NCBI GenBank assembly: GCA_964436465.1
Contig: CAYTCV010000057.1
Location: forward strand, 1-12,440
Direction: 5' to 3'
From: RBG-13-66-14 sp964436465
GTDB lineage: Bacteria; RBG-13-66-14
Length of the DNA: 12,440 nucleotides
Numbering within the stretch: the stretch's first letter is position 1; every line of letters starts with the position of its first letter. The notes below the pieces were generated by a model that was not told the origin of the DNA, did not search any database, and was given only the letters and a program-made list of their open reading frames with translations. The translations under genes and the position numbers were made by a program. This document shows positions 7,524 through 12,440 of this stretch, in pieces.

Positions 7524-7527
7524 CGCA
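7507..7527. promoter_or_regulatory. Likely ArsR-family operator (dyad over the spacer and -10)
   Basis: Perfect inverted repeat TGCGAAT-N7-ATTCGCA covering the spacer and -10 box of the arsR promoter. Position and AT-rich symmetry fit the autorepression usual for ArsR/SmtB-family regulators. The central part contains TTCGTATA (7514-7521), shared with the BMC operon promoter. Confidence 0.7.
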
Positions 7528-7552
7528 ACAAGTTAAACACGTGAGGAGGACC

Positions 7553-7921
7553 GTGGAAGCCCTCGACCCCTGCGAGAAAATCGCGCGTCTGTTCAAGGCG
7601 ATGGCCCACCCCACCCGGCTGCGCATAGTGCAGCTCCTCGCCCGGGACGTATCCTGCGTGGACGACATGCGCGCGGCTCTGGGGCTCAAGCAGCCCAACA
7701 TCTCCCAGCACCTGGCCGTCATGCGCGGGGCCCAGCTCGTCACCTTCCGCCGGAACGGGAACCGGGTCTGCTACGGCCTGGCCGACGAGAACCTGCCCAT
7801 CGTCGTCGCCATCCTCGGTTCCTGCGGCGCGCCCGACCTGAGCGGGGACAAGAAACTGGAAAAACTCCTCGGCGACCTGCGGGCCCATTTCGCGAAAATC
7901 CGGGAGAACGGCCCGCAATGA
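7553..7921 (+). CDS. ArsR/SmtB-family winged-helix repressor
   Basis: Small DNA-binding repressor of 122 aa. The core MAHPTRLRIVQLLA (17-30) followed by the helix-turn-helix ALGLKQPNISQHLAVMR (42-58) and the wing VTFRRNGNRVCYGLAD is typical of the family. It has four cysteines (7, 35, 73, 91). C35 lies just before the recognition helices, near where the metal-sensing members carry the CxC of ELCVCDL, but the pair is not complete here, so a metal site cannot be claimed; a thiol, redox or organic ligand is equally possible. The GTG at 7553 is chosen because GAGGAGG (7543-7549) sits just before it; the in-frame GTG at 7541 would overlap that site. The promoter dyad suggests autorepression. The gene overlaps the next one by 4 nt (ATGA). 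Confidence 0.9.
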   Translation: MEALDPCEKIARLFKAMAHPTRLRIVQLLARDVSCVDDMRAALGLKQPNISQHLAVMRGAQLVTFRRNGNRVCYGLADENLPIVVAILGSCGAPDLSGDKKLEKLLGDLRAHFAKIRENGPQ

Positions 7922-8418
7922 GCCAGGCCTCACCCGACATCGTCGTCTACCGGGAGAGCACCATCTCCCGGGTTTCCTTCTGGATAACGGTCACCGTCGT
8001 CGGGCTGCTGGTGCTCGGCGTGGTCCTGTGGGGCGGCTTCCGGACGCCGGGGGAGCGGGCCGTGTTCTGGGGCTGCACCATCACGGCCTCCATCGCGCTC
8101 TTCGTGGGGCTGTGCTTCACCCAGCTCGTCGTCACCGTGACCCAGTCCCGGCTCGTCCTGGCCTTCGGCGTCTTCAGGAAGACCGTCGCCCGCCCGTGCG
8201 TCATCTCCACGGAGCCGACCTTCGTCCGCCTGTCCGACTCGGGGGGGTACGGCATCCGGCGGGGCCGGGACCGCGTCTGGTACTGGGTGTCGGTGGGGGG
8301 GCCGGCCCTGAAAATCGAGGTCGCCGATTCGAAGAGCGACAAGGTGCAGGCCTACGTTTTCACCTCGACCCACCCCGAGCGGCTGGGGAACATCCTGGAC
8401 GTGACCCTGCGGTCGTGA
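7918..8418 (+). CDS. Two-TM membrane protein with a bacterial PH-like C-terminal domain
   Basis: 166 aa. Two hydrophobic helices near 19-40 and 49-72, separated by a short loop with charges. The C-terminal part carries strands LVVTVTQSRLVLAFGVFRKTV and then GGYGIRR...VWYWVSVGGPALKIEV, ending in a TSTHPERLGNIL helix. That layout (a GGxGIR turn, then a W-rich strand, then an amphipathic helix) resembles small PH-like membrane proteins of bacteria; the assignment is by eye. The ATG overlaps the arsR stop (ATGA), so the two are cotranscribed and probably coupled. Role unknown; possibly part of what the ArsR repressor controls. Its last 17 coding bases are repeated after the scaffold gap. Confidence 0.75.
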   Translation: MSQASPDIVVYRESTISRVSFWITVTVVGLLVLGVVLWGGFRTPGERAVFWGCTITASIALFVGLCFTQLVVTVTQSRLVLAFGVFRKTVARPCVISTEPTFVRLSDSGGYGIRRGRDRVWYWVSVGGPALKIEVADSKSDKVQAYVFTSTHPERLGNILDVTLRS

Positions 8419-8611
8419 GGGGGCGGGGTCGGTTGATGTGGGGGCGGGGCATTGGGNNNNNNNNNNNNNNNNNNNNNNNNNNNNNNNNNNNNNNNNNNNN
8501 NNNNNNNNNNNNNNNNNNNNNNNNNNNNNNNNNNNNNNNNNNNNNNNNNNNNNNNNTGACCCTGCGGTCGTGAGGGGGCGGGGTCGGTTGATGTGGGGGC
8601 GGGGCATTGGG
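8402..8611. other. Scaffold gap of 100 N flanked by identical 55-bp copies
   Basis: Positions 8402-8456 and 8557-8611 are the same 55 bases. Between them are exactly 100 N (8457-8556), the usual placeholder for a gap of unknown size. The first copy includes the last 17 bases of the preceding gene. Two contig ends sharing one graph overlap, joined without merging, explain this best; the true sequence is then probably continuous with one copy and no gap. Reading frames that run through the N are not genes. Confidence 0.9.
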
Positions 8612-8624
8612 GGCCCGCTTTTTT
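8599..8624 (+). terminator. Candidate intrinsic terminator after the arsR/membrane-protein operon
   Basis: GCGGG (8599-8603) pairs with CCCGC (8614-8618) around a G-rich loop and is followed by six T (8619-8624). It lies downstream of the stop at 8418 once the duplicated 55 bp and the gap are collapsed to about 30 nt. The stem is short, and the element looks like a worn copy of hairpin family A. Confidence 0.5.
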
Positions 8625-8646
8625 ATTAAGAGGCCCTCACCCGCAT

Positions 8647-8684
8647 TTTGCGATGACGTAGGGGCCGACATGCGGTCGGCCCGC
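8647..8684 (+). repeat. Hairpin repeat family A, variant stem
   Basis: Lead TTGCGATGACGTAGG followed by an 8-bp stem GGGCCGAC (8662-8669) / GTCGGCCC (8675-8682) with loop ATGCG. The lead matches the other family members but the stem bases differ, with both arms changed together. Confidence 0.75.
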
Positions 8685-8745
8685 CCCTCACCCTAGCCCT
8701 CCCCCCAGAGGGGGGAGGGGATAGCTGCAACCCTCACCTGCGATT

Positions 8746-8787
8746 TGTGATGACGTAGGGGCGGGGCTCTGTCCCCGCCCGTTTTTT
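8746..8787 (+). repeat. Hairpin repeat family A with T-tract
   Basis: Lead TTTGTGATGACGTAGG, then an 8-bp stem GGGCGGGG (8759-8766) / CCCCGCCC (8773-8780), loop CTCTGT, then G and six T (8782-8787). The shape is that of an intrinsic terminator for rightward transcription, though no gene ends close by. Confidence 0.75.
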
Positions 8788-8978
8788 CAAAGGTGGCCCT
8801 CACCCCCATCCCCTCTCCCGGAGGGAGAGGGAGGTTGTGGGCCGCCGTTTTTATACGTTCCAAATCCTTACCCTCACCCCAACCCTCTCCCTGGAAGGGA
8901 GAGGGGATAGCTGCACCCCCCTTCCCAGCCTCCCCCCCAGAGGGGGGGAGGGGTAGCTGCACACCAGCTCGAACCTCG

Positions 8979-9019
8979 CTGCGATGCCGTAGGGCGGGGA
9001 TTCCTATCCCCGCCGTTTT
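8979..9019 (+). repeat. Hairpin repeat family A
   Basis: Lead CTGCGATGCCGTAGG, then a 9-bp stem GGCGGGGAT (8993-9001) / ATCCCCGCC (9006-9014) with loop TCCT, followed by GTTTTA. Same stem as the copy at 12390-12410. Confidence 0.8.
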
Positions 9020-9141
9020 ATAGGGTAGCCCTCACCCCAACCCTCTCCCACAGGGAGAGGGGGTAGCTGCACCCCCCTTCCCAGCCTCCCCCCCAGAGGG
9101 GGGAGGGGACCGCTGCACACCTCACCCCGCACAAACCGCAT

Positions 9142-9170
9142 AAAAAACGGGCCGGACGGCCCGTAAAAAA
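9142..9170. terminator. Bidirectional intrinsic terminator
   Basis: Stem ACGGGCC (9147-9153) / GGCCCGT (9158-9164), loop GGAC, with six A before it and six A after it. On the minus strand this is a 7-bp hairpin followed by a T-run, 22 nt beyond the stop of the receiver-domain gene. The left A-run can pair into the stem or act as the minus-strand T-tract; the flanking A and T runs on opposite strands let it work in either direction. Confidence 0.85.
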
Positions 9171-9191
9171 CTCACTCCGGCCCCCCGCGCC

Positions 9192-9794
9192 CTACATCAC
9201 CCGGCCCAGGAGCATCCCCAAAAACCAGCCCGCCGCCATGGCCGCGATGGCCACGATGGCCAACAGCCCCTTCACCTGCAGGTAGCGGCGCCGCCAGCTC
9301 CACCCCAGGTTCACGCTCTCGATTTTGAGCTGCTCCGCCTCGGCGTCCTCCTTGCCTTTTAAAATCCACACCGGCCCCGTTTCGCGGGCGATGCCGGAGA
9401 AGTCGTGCTCGTCCAGCAGAATCGCCGCCTTCGAGGAGTAGACGACGTTGGGGAAGGGGCGGCGCTCCCGGCGCAGCTTGGCCGCCAGCTCCAGCCCGTC
9501 GGGCGCGTAGACCTCGGTGTACCGCCGGGCGAACGCGGCCAGGCGCTCCTCCAACTCCCGGCTTTCCCGCTGCATCTCGGCGGCCCGGTCCTCGGCGCCC
9601 TCCCGGAGAAAGAAAACGTCGGACAACAGCAGGTCCGGCTTCTCGCCGTTCTCCAGGGCCGCGAGGACCTCGTCGGGGCGGTGGAAGTGCCGGACGTCGT
9701 ACCGCTCGCCGTGGCGGCGGTCGAACTCGTCGTGCCGCTCCTGCTCGTCGTCCACGAACCAGACCTTGAGCCTTTCGGCGGGCCGCTCGGCCAC
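9192..9794 (-). CDS. Membrane-anchored response-regulator receiver-like protein
   Basis: 200 aa from the chosen start. The N-terminal part reads as a receiver domain: acidic pair D15-D16 (VWFVDDE), phospho-acceptor D59 (PDLLLSDVFF), Ser120/Ser121 (VVYSSKAA) and Lys146 (WILKGKE). Between D59 and the next helix is an insertion of about 35 residues (63-97) of mostly Arg/Glu/Ala, predicted helical or coiled coil. There is no DNA-binding output domain; instead a C-terminal helix (about 174-196, LLAIVAIAAMAAGWFLGMLLG) should anchor it in the inner membrane with the receiver in the cytoplasm. The start is GTG at 9794, six bases after GAGGGG; an in-frame GTG at 9800 lies too near that site. No histidine kinase gene is adjacent. 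Partner and role unknown. Confidence 0.75.
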   Translation of the reverse strand: MAERPAERLKVWFVDDEQERHDEFDRRHGERYDVRHFHRPDEVLAALENGEKPDLLLSDVFFLREGAEDRAAEMQRESRELEERLAAFARRYTEVYAPDGLELAAKLRRERRPFPNVVYSSKAAILLDEHDFSGIARETGPVWILKGKEDAEAEQLKIESVNLGWSWRRRYLQVKGLLAIVAIAAMAAGWFLGMLLGRVM

Positions 9795-9816
9795 CGTCAC
9801 CCCCTCGATGAAGCTT

Positions 9817-9831
9817 CTGGTAGAATACCAG
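9817..9831. promoter_or_regulatory. Palindromic extended -10 serving two divergent genes
   Basis: The 15-bp dyad CTGGTAGAATACCAG gives TGG-TAGAAT on the plus strand (-10 at 9821-9826) and TGG-TATTCT on the minus strand (-10 at 9827-9822). Each is an extended -10 (TGn plus hexamer). Predicted leaders are about 24 nt to the ROK kinase ATG and about 20 nt to the receiver-gene GTG, and each contains a ribosome site (AAAGGG; GAGGGG). No good -35 is seen on either side. Confidence 0.6.
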
Positions 9832-9857
9832 CGACGGGCTTTTCTGTAAAGGGTGCC

Positions 9858-10835
9858 ATGGCGGGTGAGCGGTTAATCTACGCGGTGGACCTGGGCGGGA
9901 CCAACCTGCGGGCGGGGCTGGTGGACGGCTCGGGGCGCGTCGTCGCTGCGGGGAAGACGCCGCCGCGCGGGGACCGGCGTCCCGCCGCGTTCCTGAAAGA
10001 CCTGGCGGGGCTTTTGGCGGAGCTTTCCGCCGAGGCGGGCGCACAGCCGGACGCCCTGGCCCTGGCGGTGCCGGGGCCCATGGACGCGGGGCGCGGGTGG
10101 GTCTCGTCCCCGGTCAACGTTCCGGACCTGGGCGAGGTGCCGCTGGCGGAGATGGCCGGAAAAGCGTTCGGCCTTCCGGTCACCCTGGTCAACGACGCCA
10201 CGGCCTTTATCCTGGGCGAGCACTGGCGCGGGGCGGCGCGGGGACACCCATTCTGCCTGGGGGTCACCCTGGGCACCGGGGTCGGCGGCGGGGCGGTAAT
10301 GGACGGCCGTCCCCTGCTGGGCGTGAAGGGGAACGCCCTGGAAATCGGCCACCTGACCGTGGAGCCGGGCGGCCGGCCCTGCAACTGCGGGCGTCGGGGG
10401 TGCCTGGAGGCCTACGCCTCGGCCTCGGCGGTGCGCCGGCGGGCCATGGAGCTGGCGGAAGAGGGAAAGCTCCCCAGGCTCCTCGCGGCGGCGGGGGGCG
10501 ACACGGTCAATATCAACGCCCGGCTCGTCACCGAGCATGCCCGCGGGGGCGACGTGGTCTGCACCGGGCTCCTGGAGGAGGCGGGGCGCTACCTCGGCCG
10601 GGGGCTGGCCCTGGCGCAGACCCTGTTGGACGTGGACCTGGCGGTGGTGGGCGGCGGACTGGCCGGGGCCGGAGAGCTCATCCTCTCGCCCGCCCGCGAG
10701 TCCCTCGCCCTCCACCGCTTCCGCACGCCCACCGGGCTGGACGTTGTCACTGGCGAGTTGGGGGGCGACGCCGGGCTCATCGGGGCTGCGGCCCTGGCCC
10801 TCGGGGCCTCGGCCCTCGCGCGCGGACTCTTTTGA
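9858..10835 (+). CDS. ROK-family sugar kinase, probably glucokinase
   Basis: ATP-dependent phosphorylation of a hexose, most likely glucose, in the cytoplasm. 325 aa, the usual ROK length. ATP-binding motif DLGGTNLRAG (11-20), catalytic Asp113 in NDATAF, second phosphate motif LGTGVGGGAV (138-147), EIGHLTV with H165, and the ROK zinc site C175-x-C177-x4-C182 (CNCGRRGCLE). E163/H165 followed by the Cys triad is the glucokinase/N-acetyl sugar kinase signature, so other hexoses remain possible. The ATG at 9858 is chosen because the protein begins there with the expected strand LIYAVDLGG; the open frame further upstream is the reverse of the receiver gene. Divergent from the receiver gene, sharing a palindromic promoter. 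Confidence 0.92.
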   Translation: MAGERLIYAVDLGGTNLRAGLVDGSGRVVAAGKTPPRGDRRPAAFLKDLAGLLAELSAEAGAQPDALALAVPGPMDAGRGWVSSPVNVPDLGEVPLAEMAGKAFGLPVTLVNDATAFILGEHWRGAARGHPFCLGVTLGTGVGGGAVMDGRPLLGVKGNALEIGHLTVEPGGRPCNCGRRGCLEAYASASAVRRRAMELAEEGKLPRLLAAAGGDTVNINARLVTEHARGGDVVCTGLLEEAGRYLGRGLALAQTLLDVDLAVVGGGLAGAGELILSPARESLALHRFRTPTGLDVVTGELGGDAGLIGAAALALGASALARGLF

Positions 10836-10856
10836 CCCCAGCTGTGCCGCCGGATT

Positions 10857-10865
10857 TGGTATTCT
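10857..10865 (+). promoter_or_regulatory. Extended -10 promoter element before the GIDE-domain gene
   Basis: TGG-TATTCT (hexamer 10860-10865), the same nine bases as the leftward element in the 9817-9831 dyad. The expected start near 10872 leaves a leader of about 24 nt that contains the ribosome site GGGAGGGG (10886-10893). A TTGACC at 10832 is 22 nt away, too far to act as its -35. Confidence 0.5.
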
Positions 10866-10895
10866 TTACCCGTACGGAAAACTGCGGGAGGGGCG

Positions 10896-11651
10896 ATGGG
10901 TAACATGGGATTCTTCGTGGGCGGCGGGGTGTGCGTGCTCATCGCCGTCATCGGGTTCTTCATCCTGGGGGCCGCCCGGCGCAAGCAGGCGGACATCGTC
11001 GGCACCGAGACCTACTCGGCCGCCGAAATCGCCGACACGTACAAGACCTCCAAGGAGGATATGCTCGACGGCGCCTTCTCGTTCCCCTGCGAGCTCAAGG
11101 GGACGGTGGACGCGGAGGGCAACCTGACGGCGCCGCTTTCGGGCAAGCGCGGGGTGTGGTACCGGAGCCTGGTGGAGCGGCAGCGCCAGGTGACCGAGTT
11201 CGTGACCGACTCCCAGGGCCGCCGCCAGAAGCGCGTCAGCCAGGTCTGGGACACCGTCTCCGACGAGACGAACGCCGTGGACTTCTACGTGGTGGACGCC
11301 TCGGGCCGGATGAAGGTCGCGGTGAAGGGGGCCGAGATTATCGGCGCTCACGTCGTCCACGACCGCTTCGAGCCCGAGAAGGGTTTCGGCGACAACCGCG
11401 TCCTCGGCTACCGCAAGCAGGAATGGCTCATCCCCGAAGGGGTGAACGTCTACACCCTGGGGGTGGTGACCGACGCCGGGGGCGGGCTGGCCATGCGCAA
11501 GACCGGCGACGACCGCTTCATCGTCAGCCTCAAGAGCGAGCAGGAGCTGGTCCGGGAGCTGACCGGCCGGGTGCGGGTCTGGCGCGTCCTGACGCCGCTG
11601 TTGGGTATCGTCGGGGTGCTGCTGGTCGTAGCCGGATTCATCGTCAAGTAG
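10896..11651 (+). CDS. GIDE-domain membrane protein (bacterial relative of MUL1/MULAN ligase regions)
   Basis: 251 aa. TM helices near 6-25 and 232-250 bracket a soluble domain of about 200 residues. That domain carries the marks of the GIDE family: CELKGTVDAEGNLTAPLSGK then GVWYRSLVE (65-94), VWDTVSDE...FYVVDASGRMKVAVKGAE (118-147), QEWLIPEGVNVYTLG (175-189) and a final DDRFIVSLKSEQELVREL (205-222). In eukaryotic MUL1 this domain sits between two TM helices ahead of a RING finger; bacterial members lack the RING, as here, and their role is not established. The ATG has a strong GGGAGGGG ribosome site. Nine bases separate it from the next gene, so the two form an operon. Confidence 0.8.
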   Translation: MGNMGFFVGGGVCVLIAVIGFFILGAARRKQADIVGTETYSAAEIADTYKTSKEDMLDGAFSFPCELKGTVDAEGNLTAPLSGKRGVWYRSLVERQRQVTEFVTDSQGRRQKRVSQVWDTVSDETNAVDFYVVDASGRMKVAVKGAEIIGAHVVHDRFEPEKGFGDNRVLGYRKQEWLIPEGVNVYTLGVVTDAGGGLAMRKTGDDRFIVSLKSEQELVRELTGRVRVWRVLTPLLGIVGVLLVVAGFIVK

Positions 11652-11660
11652 CGGGGGCCC

Positions 11661-12341
11661 ATGGACGAGCGCGACCTGTCGGCGGAGGGCATACTGCGGT
11701 CCACCGGGTTCACCCTGGTGACCGAGATGCACCGCGGGCGGGACATCCACTACGAGAAGACCCTGGGGCTGTTGAAAAACGGCCTGAAGACCATCTTCCT
11801 CCTCCAGCGCTCCAGCACCCTGGTCCTCGGCCCCGCCTTCGATTCCTCCAACGAGTTCATCCTGGCCACGCGGCTCTACTCCCTCGTCCGCGAGACCGAC
11901 GTCGCCCTTTTCCACCTGGTCAGTCTGGAGGGAATCGGCGAAAAGCTGCGCGGCGCGGGGGATTCCCACCCCAAGCTCGACGTGGCGCTGGGGAACCTGG
12001 TGCGCGTCCCGGCGGCGGACGGGGACCTGGTCGGCGTGGCGGGGAGCGGCGGCCGGAATTGGGTCCTCAAGCACCTCGATGACCGGGGCGACGTGGAGAA
12101 CCAGGTCCGGTTCTTCATCGTCGAGCGCGAGGACGGCCTGTGCGAGGCTGTGGTCGTGTTCCGGTTCGGGGGGGAGGATTTCAGCCTGCTGATGAAGGGC
12201 CCGGCCGCGGCGCAGCTCCTGGCGGTCGGCCGGAAGCTCTACGAGCGGAGCCCGGGGGTCACCTGGGCCGGACTGGGGGAGGTGCTGCGGGCCTCGGTGC
12301 CGGTGGAGGTTTTCGATAAAAAGCTGGCCCCGCTGCTGTGA
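11661..12341 (+). CDS. Hypothetical protein, cotranscribed with the GIDE-domain gene
   Basis: 226 aa; I do not recognise the family. No signal peptide or TM helix is seen, so it is probably cytoplasmic. The sequence alternates strand and helix: GFTLVTEMHRGRDIHYEKTLGLLKNGLKTIFLLQRSS (16-52), NEFILATRLYSLVRETDVALFHLVS (64-88), NQVRFFIVEREDGLCEAVVVFRFGGEDFSLLMKG (146-179) and a closing helical part. There are only two Cys-free catalytic-looking stretches and no nucleotide-binding motif. The ATG lies nine bases after the GIDE gene's stop, with GGGGG upstream as a weak ribosome site. Codon use matches its neighbours, and the frame is free of stops over its full length. A partner of the GIDE protein is possible from the operon alone. 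Confidence 0.8.
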   Translation: MDERDLSAEGILRSTGFTLVTEMHRGRDIHYEKTLGLLKNGLKTIFLLQRSSTLVLGPAFDSSNEFILATRLYSLVRETDVALFHLVSLEGIGEKLRGAGDSHPKLDVALGNLVRVPAADGDLVGVAGSGGRNWVLKHLDDRGDVENQVRFFIVEREDGLCEAVVVFRFGGEDFSLLMKGPAAAQLLAVGRKLYERSPGVTWAGLGEVLRASVPVEVFDKKLAPLL

Positions 12342-12347
12342 TGCGTT

Positions 12348-12376
12348 CCCCCCTTGGGGGGTTTGGGGAGGGGGGT
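12348..12376. repeat. Family B-like GC palindrome after the last gene
   Basis: CCCCCC-TT-GGGGGG (12348-12361) followed by TTTGGGGAGGGGGG, seven bases after the stop of the hypothetical gene. Similar composition to the family B hairpins near 8700-9106 but without the TAGCTGCA tail. It could form a stem at the 3' end of the mRNA; no T-tract follows on the plus strand. Confidence 0.5.
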
Positions 12377-12381
12377 GCGCT

Positions 12382-12425
12382 TAAAAAGCGGCGGGGATAG
12401 AATCCCCGCCCTACGGCATCGCAAA
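12382..12425 (-). repeat. Hairpin repeat family A, reverse orientation, terminator-like
   Basis: Read on the minus strand: lead TTTTGCGATGCCGTAGG, 9-bp stem GGCGGGGAT (12410-12402) / ATCCCCGCC (12398-12390), loop TCT, then GC and a T-run (12387-12383). It matches the copy at 8979-9019 in lead and stem and would act as an intrinsic terminator for leftward transcription entering from outside the window. Confidence 0.8.
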
Positions 12426-12440
12426 ACGCGGCGGCCCGCG

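Larger units (their letters stand above)
8635..9118. repeat. Intergenic array of palindromic repeats (families A and B)
   Basis: Non-coding. Family B comprises six GC-only hairpins: 8697-8719, 8811-8831, 8883-8905, 8929-8951, 9041-9061 and 9085-9106. Three have stem CCCTCTCCC/GGGAGAGGG, the others CCTCCCCCC/GGGGGGAGG or longer. Most are followed by TAGCTGCA or a near match. A composite unit of about 90 bp (leader CCCTCACCCCAACC, hairpin, TAGCTGCA, CCCCCCTTCCCAG, second hairpin) occurs twice, at 8871-8961 and 9028-9117. Three family A hairpins are interspersed and listed separately. Open frames here come only from repeat composition and lack start signals. No RNA gene or CRISPR pattern is seen. 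Confidence 0.85.

Noticed and set aside
7508..7540. GTG at 7541 as start of the arsR-family gene
   Set aside because: The GAGGAGG at 7543-7549 falls inside that reading and is placed to serve the GTG at 7553.
8438..8671. Open frames running through the N gap
   Set aside because: They exist only because N codons are not counted as stops; the flanking 55-mers are an assembly duplication.
8693..9023. Open frames on both strands across the repeat array
   Set aside because: They consist of translated hairpin repeats (Gly/Pro/Ser/Glu-rich, repeated PSPxxGE/GRG strings), carry no ribosome site and overlap each other.
8635..9118. CRISPR array
   Set aside because: The repeats are imperfect GC palindromes of two families at irregular spacing with no unique spacers of even length, and there are no cas genes.
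9405..9857. N-terminal extension of the ROK kinase frame
   Set aside because: It is the antisense of the receiver-domain gene; the kinase fold begins at the ATG at 9858.
10832..10865. TTGACC at 10832 as -35 for the TATTCT at 10860
   Set aside because: The spacer is 22 nt, too long; an extended -10 explains the promoter without it.

Overview
The window is GC-rich (about two thirds G+C by eye) bacterial DNA. Its intergenic spaces are full of short palindromic repeats, and a 100-N scaffold gap shows that it comes from a draft, probably metagenomic, assembly. The phylum cannot be fixed from the sequence. The gene mix (bacterial microcompartment, sigma-54 activator, ROK kinase, GIDE-domain protein, PD40-type propeller) and the repeats would suit an uncultured candidate phylum, for example one like Candidatus Coatesbacteria, but that is a guess.

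The left 7.4 kb (minus strand) is a bacterial microcompartment (BMC) operon. In transcription order it holds a GAF/AAA+/Fis sigma-54 activator (7360-5840), a CoA-acylating aldehyde dehydrogenase (5839-4415), a Sec-exported beta-propeller-like protein (4413-3403), a 138-nt spacer with dyads, a BMC-H shell protein (3264-2977), the phosphotransacylase PduL (2969-1950), the RnfC-like flavin/Fe-S protein PduS (1943-645) and the tandem-BMC Fe-S shell protein PduT (645-82). Genes on either side of the spacer abut, overlap or lie 1-7 nt apart. This is a metabolosome core: the dehydrogenase turns an aldehyde into acyl-CoA, PduL turns acyl-CoA into acyl-phosphate and recycles CoA inside the shell, and PduS plus PduT can move electrons through the shell. 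No signature enzyme (diol dehydratase, ethanolamine lyase, glycyl-radical enzyme, aldolase) lies in the window, so the aldehyde's source is unknown.

From 7361 to 7552 two strong sigma-70 type promoters diverge. The leftward one would give a leaderless mRNA starting at the ATG of the sigma-54 activator. The rightward one drives an ArsR-family repressor (7553-7921) and carries a dyad over its spacer and -10. The two promoters share the octamer TTCGTATA, so the ArsR protein may control the BMC operon as well as itself. The ArsR gene overlaps a gene for a two-TM protein with a PH-like tail (7918-8418).

The stretch 8419-9171 is non-coding: a scaffold gap flanked by two identical 55-bp copies, then an array of two hairpin repeat families and a two-way terminator. 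Further right are a minus-strand, membrane-anchored receiver-domain protein (9794-9192), a divergent ROK-family glucokinase (9858-10835), a GIDE-domain membrane protein (10896-11651) and an unrecognised protein (11661-12341). Similar extended -10 elements precede the receiver, kinase and GIDE genes. Both window edges carry the same hairpin repeat family.
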